From: Hyalella azteca
Taxonomy: Eukaryota > Arthropoda > Malacostraca > Amphipoda > Hyalellidae
Reading direction: 5' to 3'
Length of the DNA: 64,000 nt
Assembly: GCF_000764305.2 (NCBI RefSeq)
Contig: NW_025941495.1
Coordinates: 104,908-168,907, forward strand
In this document: one piece after another, positions 12,641 through 26,020 of the stretch
Layout: each line of letters begins with the position of its first letter
Position numbering within the stretch: position 1 is the first letter of the stretch
The notes under the pieces: generated by a model
What the model saw: only the letters and a program-made list of their open reading frames with translations
Databases searched by the model: none
What the model was told of the DNA's origin: nothing
Made by a program: the position numbers and the translations under genes

Positions 12641-14136
12641 TACAAGGGATTAGACGACCAGATTGGTATCGGTATGGATGTGTTAAATCTCGCGTTAATC
12701 TCACAACTATAAATGCCATTTGTTATGATATTGTCTCAATTTTCTATATTTTCTGTCAATTTAGAATACTTTTTGAGCATTTAAATTAATATTAGTGCCA
12801 TTCAAGCTTTAAATTGAGAGTATAGGGGCTTGAAGCTAATTAATTTTTCAGGATTAAAGGTTAAGCTAAAATTTGGGATTAAAATAAATGTAACAGCTAC
12901 AATAAAACAATAAAAGCATTTCAGGTGTGGATATTTTATCCGATTTTATCCATTATTCTTGGAAGAGCGAATAATATAAGTAAGACACTTGAATTTCTAT
13001 AAAATATGCAAGGAATATGAAAATAGTTTACTGGAGCCTCACATTGGCAGCTTATTTCGTCGGAAATAATATTTAAATTGAGGGAAATTTTTATATGCTC
13101 TCTCATAAATAAATGCGAGCAATGGTATGACACTCCGACGTGAAAAATGCTAACTGGGTGGATTAATTATGCGTCATATTTGATTAAGATAAAATCATTA
13201 TTGGTTGTTTATTTACAGTTATTAGATTTATAAATAAAAGATTTTGTAAGTGTTAAGTAAGATGTAAGATTAGTTATAATGACATGGATGTAAACAGGCA
13301 CTTGTATTCGGTGTTTAAAAAGAAATTGGAAGAGGAAGAGAAATGGTCTCTATGGCACAAAATTAAATATTTCAATAAAAATTAAGTTGTTATGTGAGCT
13401 TTATTAAAATTGGAAATAACAATTTTTTAAGAAAATTTATTCTTTTAGAATTTCACCGACATAAAAGTACATTAAAGTAACTTGAATGTGGTAAAAATTA
13501 TTCAGCGTGCATAACAAGATTCGATTGTTCAGACTAAAGCATAGCTTAATTATTAAATGTTACAGGAGAGAATGTTCACACCATAGGATTAACATAAGAA
13601 TAAATATTTTAAGGAAATTTGAAAAACTTTATTGAAGTTTCCCAACTGCGGGTACGTAACATTTTAAAAATTTAGTCAAGTAAAAATTTTAAGTAAAGAG
13701 GATAGGAAATTAACAAAGTTTGAGTAAAAACTTAGATGGCGACTTGAGCGGTAATTTGGGAAATGTAAAAACATTTCATCAACAACAAAACGACATAAAA
13801 CACAGAAATGACAATATTATATAATAAACTTGATATTATGATTACAGTGATTACGTGGATCACTGAATGGGGTATAAAGCTCAAGTTCTAATTAACTGCT
13901 CTTACATACCATGTTTCCAAGAAATACGTCTGCCATCAAAATATTTTACTCCACCAGACAATTGACTTTGAAATAACGTTGAATAAACATTATTTCAACC
14001 AAATTAACTCTGACTCAACGTCATGTGCCTGTATGGGCCCTGAACGTTGAGGCGTTTGGGCCCAAGCATCCCACTTAGAAAGGTTCCCAAATTTCTAGCC
14101 AAATGAGTAACGATAAATTTTTGTTCACGTTCTTAC

Positions 14137-14292
14137 CTCCGCTGAGAAACCCTCGACTAAAATGGCCACAAGCAGATTGAAGAGAACGTAATTGCCGAAC
14201 GTCATGAGCGCCACGAAGTACAGCGATGCCCAGTGGCTGGTCTTCTCCATGCCATTAAATAAGACGACGTTCCAGTCCTCCTGGGTTAAGAT
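14137..14292 (-). CDS. Ca-alpha1T: Cav3 exon: domain II selectivity filter and S6
   Basis: The exon has 52 codons, phase 0 at both ends, from CCTCCGCCAG to GTAAGA. It encodes [20 protein letters not shown], then [20 protein letters not shown] and [12 protein letters not shown]. The glutamate of TQEDW is the domain II filter residue; the rest is the pore-loop exit and IIS6 with the conserved asparagine near its middle. The sequence is almost identical to other Cav3 channels. It accepts either of the two turret exons upstream, since both end VFQ in phase 0. Downstream it can join RHERAERDQ at 8666. Confidence 0.98.
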
Positions 14293-15270
14293 CTGGCGGA
14301 GGGGGCGGAGGAAATGTGGCAAACACTGAGAATATCATAAATATAATTAACATTTCTACAGGATAGTCTAAATCCCTTGGATGAATATTCTAAGATAATA
14401 AATTCTTGGAATATTCATTATTAATACATTTAAATAGAACATTCTAAATGTTGAATCTCATTCAATGAATGTTTATTCTAAGAACGAACATTCTTAGAAT
14501 ATTTATTGCTACTGGTAAAGCAATACACTAATGATAATAATTAGTACAAAGTAGGGCGTAATTCTTCATTAATTGATAATGAACTATTGCGTATGGGATT
14601 AGATCGATTATTGCAAGACATGCTAGCAAGAGAGCTGGGTTTATTGGAAAATTGTTTATTTATTTGTTCGATAACAAATGATACTAGCATTATCCATGTG
14701 CATCAAACCTAACTTGAAATTAACGAGACCTTGAAGGGGTTTTGTGCAAAAAATATAATATTAATCTCTCCCTGCAGCTGAGCCAGTAATTAATAAGGGT
14801 TCGGCCGATTGCACGCTAACGCAACGAGAACACAAGAATCCAGAAAATATCGCCATAATGCCACGAAAAAAAAATAAAAAAAACGTTTAAAAACTCATCC
14901 CAGATTCAAAATTATTCTCTCAATACCTATATTGTGAGCAAGGAACGACAACATATCGAGCCCGGGAAAAAGATAAAGAAATTGTAAAGGATAAAATAAA
15001 GTACGATGATGAAAGCGAAAACCTATATAAAGAAATTATTCATGTTACCGAGAGTAAATAAATACCTTGGATGTTGGAAGGCAGAGCCTTCCAAACCTGG
15101 GGCCATACTTTCAAAACTCGCTAAGTGAACGCAAGTACTTACGCTCTATTTTCTTGTCTATGATTGGTGGATTTTGCTTGCGTGGCCGTCAATGATTGGC
15201 TGATAGACTTACGATCTCTTAACTTTTTTTGAAAGTATGGGCCCTGAACACGGGTGGCAGTGGCCCTCAC
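14293..15270 (-). other. Intron between the long turret exon and the filter/S6 exon
   Basis: The donor-proximal part is occupied by a MITE (15100-15243). The remainder is plain AT-rich sequence with several TTCTAAGAATATT-like inverted motifs at about 14380-14510. Confidence 0.7.
15100..15243. mobile_element. MITE-like element 1
   Basis: About 144 bp with inverted ends GGGCCATACTTTCAAAA and TTTTGAAAGTATGGGCC. The interior carries TGATTGGTGG and TCAATGATTGGCTGAT. It is very similar to the element at 45008-45151. It lies about 26 bases past the donor of the long turret exon. Confidence 0.88.
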
Positions 15271-15427
15271 CTGGAACACGGTGACGGTGGCCCAGAGGAG
15301 GCTGTTGAAATGCATTCGATGGCAGCGACAATAGGAGTTTGGCGCGAGAATCTCTTTGCAAGAGCATTCGGTGACCCCGTCAGGTCGCATGCAAAACTTC
15401 CCACCGAATAGATACATACCAAGAACA
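15271..15427 (-). CDS. Ca-alpha1T: Cav3 alternative exon, long cysteine-rich domain II S5-P turret
   Basis: One base and 52 codons lie between CTTTGCAG and GTGAGG. The peptide begins VLGMYLFGGKFCMRPDGVTE, has CSCKEILAPNSYCRC in the middle and ends MHFNSLLWATVTVFQ. It has five cysteines against three in the short version and is 13 residues longer. Start and end phases equal those of the exon at 23938-23821, so the two replace each other. The known counterpart in invertebrate Cav3 genes is the alternative cysteine-rich turret that favours sodium permeation; the effect here is inferred. A MITE-like element ends about 26 bases inside the following intron. Confidence 0.95.
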
Positions 15428-15496
15428 CTGCAAAGATTGACAAAAACCTCCTTCACTCTGCCGGCCAGGGATACGCATACGCAAGCATATAAGGTA

Positions 15497-15715
15497 GCGA
15501 GCTACACGCATATCTTGTGAGGTACGAAAGAATGCAGCGAGCTACATGGACATGTAGCGAGCTGCTATAGAATGCAGTGAGCGTCATGAAAATGTAGCGA
15601 GCTCCAAGAACATGTAACGAGCCACACAAAAATGCAGCGAGCTAGACGAACATGCAGCAAGCTACATTAAAATGCAGCGAGCTACACGGACATGTAGCGA
15701 GCTACAAGGGAATGA
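15497..15715. repeat. Minisatellite, about 20-22 bp units
   Basis: Degenerate AGCGAGCTACACGGACATGT units; ends about 70 bases upstream of the long turret exon on the minus strand. Confidence 0.9.
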
Positions 15716-18700
15716 GAGTAGCAAAATTAAGTGTGCGTAAGGCTCGTGGAGTCTACGAAAGTTTCGAAGATGAAGACGGTGAAAAATAAAATTTAGATAT
15801 TAGAGGCCAAAAATATTAAAAACGTTAATAATAGTAGAAGTCAACCGGAAACGAGGTAATTTTAGTAACGAATAGTTAATGCAGAACTAATTCATAACAA
15901 GACCGAAATTATTTCAAAACGCTTAAGGAGAACGAAATGCAAAGCGGTGTAAACATCCTACAAAGATGACATAAAATGAATTTCGAATGAAAGGAACGAG
16001 CATATAAAATAATAATGTGGGAAACTAAAGACACCGCTTTTTTATATGAAAACGGGTGTATTAAACTTCTTTGTTGTTGTAGAAGAATTGATATGTAATA
16101 TTTAGCATATAATTATATTTTAGCATGTAATTATAATAATCAAAACTTTAGAAATTGAAAAGAAAGCAAAATTTATGCAGGCCATGCGTACCTTAGACAT
16201 GTCGAGCAATTCTGGTGTTAAAAATTTTTAACATATAATTTTCAATTAGTGAGTAAAGCTCGCCAATCTTGGCAATTTATAAGTAGGTAATGGAAGATAA
16301 AACCGAAGTTTTGTCTGAAGTCATTTGTAAGTAACTTGTATTTGTACGAAATAAATGAGTTTAATGAGGTACGAAAATGGAGTCGTGTGTACTGAAGTAC
16401 GAAATTCAGACCGCAAATTGTGTCGTGTTGTGTGTCATTAAGTGTATGGACGTGTGTCGTGCAGCATGAAGTGTATGGACGTGTGTAGTGTTTTCGTTAG
16501 TATTTGCCTTGCCTTTGAAAGCGTGATTCAAACCGAGAAAAATCAAAATGATATTAAAGGGAAAGTGGGGGAAAAAGTTTGGCGAGGGAATATGAGACAA
16601 AATGCAACAAGTCAGTGGAGAAACAAAAAAATAAAAATAAATCGAATTCCTAACGGTTATGTTTGAAACATTAGAGGAGTTGCACCAAGTCGTCAGATGA
16701 TTTAATTATTAAGGTTATTTTATGTTAAAAAATGTAGTGGTGAAATTTCCAGGAATTATATATTTTAATGCGAGTCAAAGCAAGAATGCACTTCTCATGT
16801 AGATGCAACAGACATGAAAAATGGAGTCAAGCAAAGATAACGTTAAGGTAAATAATGTACAGATTAATCAGAAGACGAATTAAAAATACTGAATGATAAA
16901 TTCTGTAAATTTGACTACAAGATAAGGGTTTCCGCAACTCGCTTCAAGTAAAACCTCAATTTTAGGCTTATTGCAATAATGTTAATTGCAAAATATGTAA
17001 TGTTGCAAAATAATTAATTGCATTTCACTGCTAAATTAGCCATGCTGTGAATAACCTTTAATAACTAGTATATCATTAAGAGTTATATTCTCATAATAGA
17101 GTAAGCGTTACACGTGCGCTTCAATACAGTAATTGAAAAATTACTAAAACAGATGAATTATACGATAAATGATTAATCAGAGTATTGTATGGGATTTTTT
17201 GCTAATTTCGACTAAAATTGCAAAAAATAAATGTGCAAAATGGCCTAGCGAATTTAGTGTATAAGGGATTTATTAAGGTCCACTAGTTAAAAATTGTAAA
17301 TATTATTACGGATTGACATTTAAAATTTACCAGGATTAATAAGGAACAGCTAATTACAATTCCAGGGTATTATTAATAATCGGTTGATTATAATAGTAGG
17401 GATGTAATTTAAAGTCCCGAATACACTAGAATGACAGGTGAACTGGTGGGTTTAAACTATAAACTTAGGATTTTTGTTATAATAAGTGAAATTATATCAG
17501 CGGCCCATTTCTGGCCCCCATCCTCTGGCTGATGAAGGCGAAAAATTGTGTACGAGCCTCATCTTAAGGCATAAAAAATCTCGTACGTTCAAGAAAAAAT
17601 ACTTGATTCGAAAAAATATTTAAGAAAAAATATTCAAGAAAAAATACTTGGAGATGTACCTCGTTAAGTTTCCAACCTCTAACTACCGAAAAATGCATTC
17701 GAAAAACATTTGCTTGTTGTAACGCTTAAAATTTTCAGCCTTCTTATATAAAAATGCATGAAAAAGCAAATTTTTAGCAAGATGTTGGCATCATAAATGC
17801 AGAGGCAATCACAGCCCACCTCGTAAACTGATCCTGAAAAAATAGGAAACTAATTTTACGATCATCCTACAGGATACGCCCGTGAAAAAATGTTCGGAAA
17901 TGTCGGTTCGTGAATAAAGTTACACGTTGATTAGGATTAGGAAGGTCGTTGGATAATTGATTGGCTAGATGGTTTGTTTAAAATATTTTACGATCACTTT
18001 TTGCTTCAAATTAATCTGATGAGACGAGGAATCATACGAATACGGAGTATTTTCTTCAAATCGTTTTGGGAGAAACGTGAACCCAAGTTAGCACATCTGC
18101 ATAAGTTTTTGTCAGAAATTGTACAATTAAGAAGTTCACGGCTTGTTAGACGCCAACATGGTGCTCTACACCCTACAAAAAGAATGGTATAGTTATGAGC
18201 AGTTCCTGAATAAATTCATAAAGCGAGCAATAGTAGCGAGAATCGGCCATTTGAGTTGCTTCATTGTAACAAGATTATTATTGACTGACAGAAATTAAGC
18301 TAAAATTTCGAATCCATGTTATAAAAATCATCACCAGACGATCACTGCATGCGATTTGAATTCAGCAGGCCAAAATACAATGAAACTCCCTTAGGGGGAA
18401 CTAAGAATATAAAGAAAGCTTTAGTTTAATTGGATGATGATTCAACTATTTTTAATGGCCTAAATATTACTGTGATGCCTCTTGATTCGCAATAAAAAGC
18501 TCGCATCTGCCGGCTGAGCTTGTAGATTTCATCCGCATACCAGTGTGTTAATTTACATTGCTCTATTCAAACATCGTGACCTATCAGCGACCTCAATAAT
18601 CATCAGAATGTAATTGAACTCGATTTTTCAGATGATATTCCCAAATGGGCTTACATGAAGATTTGTTGGATAAGTTCATGTTAAAGAACATGTGTTATGC

Positions 18701-19799
18701 TAAAATTGGCCATCATGATTGATTGTAAAGGCCTTGTTCCGATCTCCCAAGGAATAATAACAGGCCATAAATTCACAAACAGGAAAACTGCATATAAATT
18801 ATTCATTTTAAATTTTCCAATTAAAACTCATTTTAGAATTGAAATTATCGCGCATCTCTCGATGATTTGGCATTAATCGAGAATGTGTTAAATGGCAGGA
18901 AACAAATGCGGTGATCTGGAGAGAAATTAGGTTGCGAGAAGGGAGAGAACTTCTACATGTTCATATAGTCATTATCACATAGAGTAATTATTATATGCAC
19001 GAAGGTCATGTTTTTTCTGCATGTTCATATAGAGTTATGATGACAGAGAAATTAGTATATTCACGAAGGTCATGTTGTCATGTTCTTCACGAGTGCTCAT
19101 GTTCCTAACTGATGGAGAGAAGAGGCGCATCATGTTCGTGGTGTGAGGAATATGTTATTGATTCGTATGTGAATGATAATAAATATGATGCAAAATGTAG
19201 CTTTGAACGAAAAAAATATTACCAATGATCATTAATGAGTATTTTTTTCAAATTACGTTCATTGATCAAAACGGTGTTGAGATTATTAGCGCAGATTGTT
19301 CAGTCTCTTAATAATTTTGTACAGCTCCCAGTTCAACCAGCATTTTAATGGCGGCATAGAATAGAATAAGAAGATAAATAAATTTCGGGTTAGAATTGAA
19401 TGAAAAGATAAATAAACTGCGGATTAGAATAGAATAAAATCCATGCAATTTTGTTTGCCGACATTTTTACTGTATGCTTCCAGAATTACATTGGCCCAAA
19501 AACGATTGAACGTTTGTGATGAATTTTAATTAGCAGTTTAGATTTATTAGTTTCAGTTAAAATTCAGCAAACATAAGGATTTACTTGGAATTTGTAAAGA
19601 AAAGCGTGAAAAATTATGCGAGAAAGAACATTTTATTTTGCCACTAAATGATGCTAACAAGGTTCTGGTAAAAACATAATACAAGCAAGGAGTCAACGTA
19701 TAACTGATACGCCCTCTTACCGCGCTGAACTGAGTCAGGTTGACACACAGAAAAGAACTAAGTGCATCACTACTTGGACAAAACCGTTCTTCTGAGTTG

Positions 19800-20041
19800 A
19801 TGTGTTGGAATAAGGCAGGATAATAAGGATAGCAGGACACTGAGGATAGTGAGGATAGCAGGATAGTGAGGATAGCAGGATAGTGAGGATAGCAGGATAG
19901 TGAAGATAGCAGGATACTGAGGATAGCAGGATACTGAGGATAGCAGGATACTGAGGATAGCAGGATACTGAGGATAGCAGGATACTGAGGATAGCAGGAT
20001 ACTGAGGATAGCAGGATACTGAGGATAGCAGGATACTGAGG
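19800..20041. repeat. 17-bp minisatellite left of the N gap
   Basis: GATAGCAGGATACTGAG repeated, with GATAGTGAG variants at the left end. Confidence 0.97.
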
Positions 20042-20850
20042 NNNNNNNNNNNNNNNNNNNNNNNNNNNNNNNNNNNNNNNNNNNNNNNNNNNNNNNNNNN
20101 NNNNNNNNNNNNNNNNNNNNNNNNNNNNNNNNNNNNNNNNNNNNNNNNNNNNNNNNNNNNNNNNNNNNNNNNNNNNNNNNNNNNNNNNNNNNNNNNNNNN
20201 NNNNNNNNNNNNNNNNNNNNNNNNNNNNNNNNNNNNNNNNNNNNNNNNNNNNNNNNNNNNNNNNNNNNNNNNNNNNNNNNNNNNNNNNNNNNNNNNNNNN
20301 NNNNNNNNNNNNNNNNNNNNNNNNNNNNNNNNNNNNNNNNNNNNNNNNNNNNNNNNNNNNNNNNNNNNNNNNNNNNNNNNNNNNNNNNNNNNNNNNNNNN
20401 NNNNNNNNNNNNNNNNNNNNNNNNNNNNNNNNNNNNNNNNNNNNNNNNNNNNNNNNNNNNNNNNNNNNNNNNNNNNNNNNNNNNNNNNNNNNNNNNNNNN
20501 NNNNNNNNNNNNNNNNNNNNNNNNNNNNNNNNNNNNNNNNNNNNNNNNNNNNNNNNNNNNNNNNNNNNNNNNNNNNNNNNNNNNNNNNNNNNNNNNNNNN
20601 NNNNNNNNNNNNNNNNNNNNNNNNNNNNNNNNNNNNNNNNNNNNNNNNNNNNNNNNNNNNNNNNNNNNNNNNNNNNNNNNNNNNNNNNNNNNNNNNNNNN
20701 NNNNNNNNNNNNNNNNNNNNNNNNNNNNNNNNNNNNNNNNNNNNNNNNNNNNNNNNNNNNNNNNNNNNNNNNNNNNNNNNNNNNNNNNNNNNNNNNNNNN
20801 NNNNNNNNNNNNNNNNNNNNNNNNNNNNNNNNNNNNNNNNNNNNNNNNNN
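20042..20850. other. Assembly gap, 809 N
   Basis: Run of N between two unrelated minisatellites (17-bp units to the left, 18-bp units to the right). Confidence 0.99.
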
Positions 20851-20958
20851 CCACAGAGACAGCACGGACCACAGAGACAGCACGGGCCACAGAGACAGCA
20901 CGGGCCACAGAGACAGCACGGGCCATAGAGACAGAACGGGCCACAGAGACAGCACGGG
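20851..20958. repeat. 18-bp minisatellite right of the N gap
   Basis: CCACAGAGACAGCACGGG repeated six times. Confidence 0.97.
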
Positions 20959-21454
20959 GCAGCAGAGAGGCAACCCCTACAATTTATAATATTAAAAAAA
21001 ATGTCTGCGTCTTCACGCTGAGATTTACAATTCAGGAAATATAGGAACCTGGCTACATGGCTGTGGGCGACCGCATTGCTCGAGTAGCGAACCTCCAAAC
21101 AAGTTTTAGTTTACTAAGTTTTCGATATTGAAGATGTTTTCAAACATCTTATCTAAGGTAATTTCCGGGAATTAATCCAAATAAATTAGGTATATTAATA
21201 AAAACAATCGATAAGAAATTTCATAACTGCATAGAATATATCACTCCATTGGAATTTAAAATTGTACAAAAAATATATTGCAGTCATAAAATAAGGCACC
21301 ATATTTCATCCAACAAAAATTCACGAATTTTACTAAAAACCATTGCTTCAACATCTCGAAATTGTTTAATATGTTGCTACCAATCTGGAGGCATTGCTGG
21401 GATATCAATCAATAGGCTGGAGTACAGCAAAATATTTTTACCTTAGTGGCGGAA

Positions 21455-21715
21455 AAATAGTGAGTATAGTAATAGTATAGTATGAAAAAATAGTAATTAT
21501 AGTGATTGTATAGTATGAAAAAATAGTGAGTATAGCGATAGTATAGTATGAAAAAAAGTAAGTATAGAGATAGTACAGTATGAAAAAATAGTAAGTAGTA
21601 TAGTGTAGTATAGTATGAAAAACTGTTGAGTATAGTGATTGTATAGTATGAAAAAATAGTGAGTATAATGGTAGTACAGTATGAAAAAATAGTAAGTATG
21701 GCAATAGTATGAAAT
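21455..21715. repeat. Minisatellite, about 31-33 bp units
   Basis: GTATAGTATGAAAAAATAGT followed by GAGTATAGTGAT-like sequence, eight or so copies. Confidence 0.95.
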
Positions 21716-22023
21716 GAAAAAATTTCTAGAAAAGTTGGTTCTTTTGAAGAATGGCACAAACTACATGCCATATAAGCGACTTCAACATGATAGTATTGTG
21801 AATACTACATGCCAGGTAATAGCGAATACAAATACTTTAACTAGCATTTCCCGAGATGCTAAAAGAATCAGGCAATGCTTTATACTTTTAATTAAAATGT
21901 CAAAAAATACCTTTACACCATTGTAAGTTTCATGGCCTCAATTATTCTAATATTTTTGAATTCAAAGTGAAATCGGAAGGACAATGCACTAAAATTATTA
22001 TACGGCAAGTAAACAGAATACGG

Positions 22024-22375
22024 ATTGGAGGAGTGGAATGATGAAGGTTTGGGGGGGTGGAATGATGAAGGTACGAAGGAGTGGAATGATGAAGGTNCAG
22101 CCGGATTACACGAAACCGGAAGAATTACAAGAAACACGAAACCGGACGGATTACACGAAACACAAAACCAGACGGATTACACGAAACATGAAACCAGCTG
22201 GATTACATGAAACATGAAACCAGCCGGATTACATGAAACCGGAAGAATTACATGAAACACAGAACCAGACGGATTACACGAAACCGGACGGATTACGCGA
22301 AACATGAAACCAGCTGGATTACATGAAACCGGAAGAGTTACAAGAAACACGAAACCGGACGGATTACGTGAAATA
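22024..22375. repeat. Two adjoining minisatellites joined at an N (22097)
   Basis: Left of the N: GGAGTGGAATGATGAAGGT units. Right: GGATTACACGAAACCGGA and GAATTACAAGAAACACGAAA units in mixed order. Confidence 0.93.
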
Positions 22376-23820
22376 TAAGAGGATCGCAGACGCGGCAATG
22401 AACCAGACACGAGCTCCCGACTTCAGGGTCGCAGCAACTAAATTTTTCGTGAAATTATTCAAATTTAAAATATTTTGACTCATTTCAACCATTTGTAATT
22501 ATATAAATTTGCTAGATCTATTCTGGAATAACTTGCTGAGCCGCGGAAAAATTGACCAACTCAGCACTTGTTGTTGGATTGATTCTTGTTGCTATTGATA
22601 AGTTTAATAATTATTCAAGCTTATTTAGGAAAACGAATTAAAATGTGCAGGATGCAAGCGTAATTTAATATATAATAAAGCACATCGCTCACGTTCATCT
22701 TCGATGCGCATTCATGCTCGCCGCAGGGTGAGGGCAAACTTCTAAGAGTCCAAAATTACAGAAATTCAAGGATGATTTAGAATTTTTCTTGTAGGCAGAT
22801 TATTTTCTCAAGATAATTAACGTCACTGCGACGATTAAGTCATGCGGGGAGAAATATAATTTAGTGTCGAGGCAAGCGGACAAAAAAGTCTGGCCAAATT
22901 GGACAAGACAGCCAAAAAAAGAGAAGGGATTAAAAAACCTTGAGTTGCCTGAGAATTGAGACGCCGTCGATGCATGGTCAGGAACTCTTCCCGATACTGA
23001 GACAAACTTACCCCAGAACTGCGATAAACTTACCCTGGAGAGGGTTCGAACTTTCCCCAACCAGAAAGTTTCCCCGAAAGGGGATCAGACTTACTCAAAT
23101 AAAATTGATTTATTAAGAGAAGAATGAAACAAAAACTCACCCAACCACAAACCACCTCACCAAGGCGTGGGTTCGAAACTTACCCAAAACAATTGAAAAT
23201 TGAATAAGTGCGATTGCAGATCCAACAGCAGCTTCAGGGAGCCTTCGAGATTAAAATTGTAATCGTTCATATGCTACAAATATCTTTCAAATTTTATCAT
23301 CACTTCTAAACCATTTGTTTCAAGTCGCTGATATCCATTTAAATTTTTCTAACGTGAAACTTTTAAGGAAAGGTAAGAATAGTTTCCCCATCCCTTCGAA
23401 TATTCGTTTGCAGGTTGCTGAATTGGCAATCAATAGTGAGCTATACATGTAATAAGCAAATATCACCATTAACTCACCTAGTATGGCATAGTTTTCAAAA
23501 AAGAAGATATCATGGACACAATTCGATTGTCTATTAACATACGTGAAGTGATATATATCTAAATATTATAAATGTCTAACGCAAGCCTGAAATTCTCTGC
23601 ACCATAATTATGTCATGCAATAGTGATTAAATGCTGATCCTAGAAAATAATCACTTATTTCTCGCATTTACAGGCCAAAATTTGCTTATTTGGCTCCCTG
23701 AAATTGCTGTCGAGAAAATGAAGCAACCTTCGTTGGTAGCGTGTGAAATTGTCGAAGATAAAAAATGAAGTAAAAACTAAAGTAAAGGTGAAGAGAAAAA
23801 GTTAGGCCACACGGCGATAC

Positions 23821-23938
23821 CTGAAAGACTGTAATGCTGGCCCATAAGAGACTGTCGAAGTTCTTTCGATCACACGACGTAACTTGGCCGTCCTTCTCAT
23901 TGCAGAACTTGCAGCCAAAAAGGTTCATACCGAGAATA
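23821..23938 (-). CDS. Ca-alpha1T: Cav3 alternative exon, short domain II S5-P turret
   Basis: One base and 39 codons lie between CTTCTTCAG and GTATCG. The peptide is [20 protein letters not shown] then [19 protein letters not shown]. It completes S5, supplies a short extracellular turret with three cysteines and leads into the pore helix. It is the version closest to vertebrate Cav3 ([29 protein letters not shown]). It is interchangeable in phase with the exon at 15427-15271 and both join ILTQEDW. Molluscan and insect Cav3 genes are known to have two such turret exons, which change calcium against sodium permeation. Including both exons, or neither, gives a stop codon. Confidence 0.95.
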
Positions 23939-24829
23939 CTGAAGAAGGAGGGAGACATGACATGAAACGCCTCCGCTCCCGTACAGTCTTGGTAAAAANT
24001 TAAGTTTCGTATCTATATTACCAGGACAGCTCGAGATAAGCAGGAAAGAAAGGAAGCAAAGCAAGCTGCATACAAGTGTGGGAATAGGGAGAAGCAAGAA
24101 ATGGGCAATAATGAGACAAGAAAAAGCTACCTAAATATCTACATAATAGCAATTAAACTTAGTGAACTGGTGGAGAGTGTAACTGAGCTTGGTTACCCGC
24201 TTATATCCGCATACAAATTCATTACTTCTAGAATTTTTATAACTCGCTCGTTTTTGCCAATTTTGGTTATAAATGTTTTATTATTGGAGCCGTTGTGTCA
24301 GTTGCCTCAGAAGTCCAGAAGCCTTCTATAAACTCTACTTGGCACTCAATTCTATAAGCTCTACTTGGCGCACAATTTCTGATGTTACATTGTATTTCTT
24401 CATGAATTATTCATATATCTGGTTAAATCGGCCCAGGTTAAAGGTGATGCAAACCTAATTGACTTCGGCAAGGGAAGAAACCTGTCAACGCTAACCGAAT
24501 GCTCTGGAGAATAGTTTTAGTTTTTTACTACATGCAAGAACGATGGCAACTAAATAGTAAGAATTTTTAAATTATTAGAATTTTAGTGCCAAGTGTATAG
24601 TCGATTTGAGCTTGTGACATGGATGAGAATTCCCTTTGAAGTCGTGTTATTATGTATAGTTAATATTAAAGTGTTATCTAGATTAATATATACGTTGATT
24701 TGAATTTGAATCTAATGAGAACATTTGCCCTTTTACATGTGGAGTTTGCGCAGCGACTGAACTATCCATCACGTACCCAATAGATGATTTGTGGTAGTCA
24801 TTCATCCGCAATTCATAATCACACTACGA

Positions 24830-25250
24830 TCACTCTTTCGTAATTACCCTAGTACCACCATGTTTCATACTTACCCTAGGATCACGCTTTCATGATTACC
24901 CTACGATGATTCTTTCAATATCACCTTAGGATTCCCCCGTTTCATAATTATCCTACAATCACGCTTTCATAATTACCCTATGAGCATGACGTTTAGTAAT
25001 TACCCTCTGAAAACTTTCATAATCAACCTAGGACCACTTTGCTTCATAATTACCCTTTGATCACCCTGCTTCATAATCACTCTTGGATCTCCCTGTTCCA
25101 TAATTACCCTCGATCTCACTTTCAATATCACCTTAGAATCACCTTGCTTTATAATTACACTACAATCACTCTTTCATAATTACCCTAGGATCACTCTGTT
25201 TCATAATTACCTCAGGATCCCCCTGTTTCATAATTACCCTAGTTTCACGT
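24830..25250. repeat. Minisatellite, about 26-bp units
   Basis: Degenerate TTCATAATTACCCTAGGATC then ACCCTG, about 15 copies. Confidence 0.93.
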
Positions 25251-25674
25251 TTCTTCAGTACCAAGCGTTATTACCACTTCTTCGCAAAGTGTTTTGAAAA
25301 ATATTAATCTTTTCGCTAAAAAATGTGAAATTCTTATAGGTTCTTCACACCTCTTTGGATTCTTTTTAGATTAAATTGTGTTTAATAGCTAACTAATAAC
25401 AATGAGAACACAAACGTCAGCAATTATTTTTATATCAGAATTAAATGATATTGTACTGAAAAGTGACTGGGAATAAAATCTATAATAAGCAGTGAATAGA
25501 AACAAATATATTTATTTATTTACAGTTTCTAATGGGATATAATCTCATTAAAAGTTTACCGAACCAGATAAATAAATAGACCGGAATAATTAATAATGGA
25601 GTCCATCAGCGGCTACAGTTAACCGTTCGTTCTCACTTTCCACATCACAAATAAAAGGAAATAAGCGACTATAG

Positions 25675-26020
25675 CGTCACTATCCACTTGAGCGTCACTA
25701 TACACTTGAGCGAAGAGCGTCACTTTCGACTTGAGCGTCACTATCGACTTGAGCGTCACTATCGACCAGAGCGTCACTATCAACTAGCGTGTCACTAGCG
25801 ACTAGAGCGCCACTATCGACTAGAGCGCCACTATCGACTAGCGTGTCACTAGCGACTAGCGCGTCACTGTCGACCACAGCGTCACTATCGACTAGAGCGT
25901 CAATATCAACTAGAGCGTCACTATCGACTAGAGCGTCACTATCGACTAGAGCGTCACTATCGACCACAGCGTCACTATCGACTAGAGCGCCACTATCGAC
26001 TAGCGCGTCACTATCGACTA
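25675..26020. repeat. 18-bp minisatellite
   Basis: GAGCGTCACTATCGACTA units, about 19 copies. The unit is a multiple of three, so it is open in frames on both strands. Confidence 0.97.

Larger units (their letters stand above)
8667..14136 (-). other. Intron between IIS6 exon and first II-III linker exon
   Basis: Contains arrays at 12470-12640, 12253-12354 and 10194-10415. Other stretches (8700-10150, 10450-12200, 12700-14100) show no exon or element recognised. Confidence 0.6.
15428..23820 (-). other. Intron between the two alternative turret exons (8.4 kb)
   Basis: Contains arrays at 22024-22375, 21455-21715, 20851-20958, 19800-20041 and 15497-15715, the 809-base N gap at 20042-20850 and a one-base join at 22097. 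15800-19750 and 22400-23800 show no recognised element. The distance between the exons is too long to block joining sterically, so exclusion must be by other means, such as nonsense-mediated decay of double-inclusion products. Confidence 0.7.

Noticed and set aside
19553..21098. Long minus-strand open frames of 412-463 codons
   Set aside because: Most of each frame is the N gap, which has no stops by definition; the rest is 17-bp and 18-bp minisatellite.
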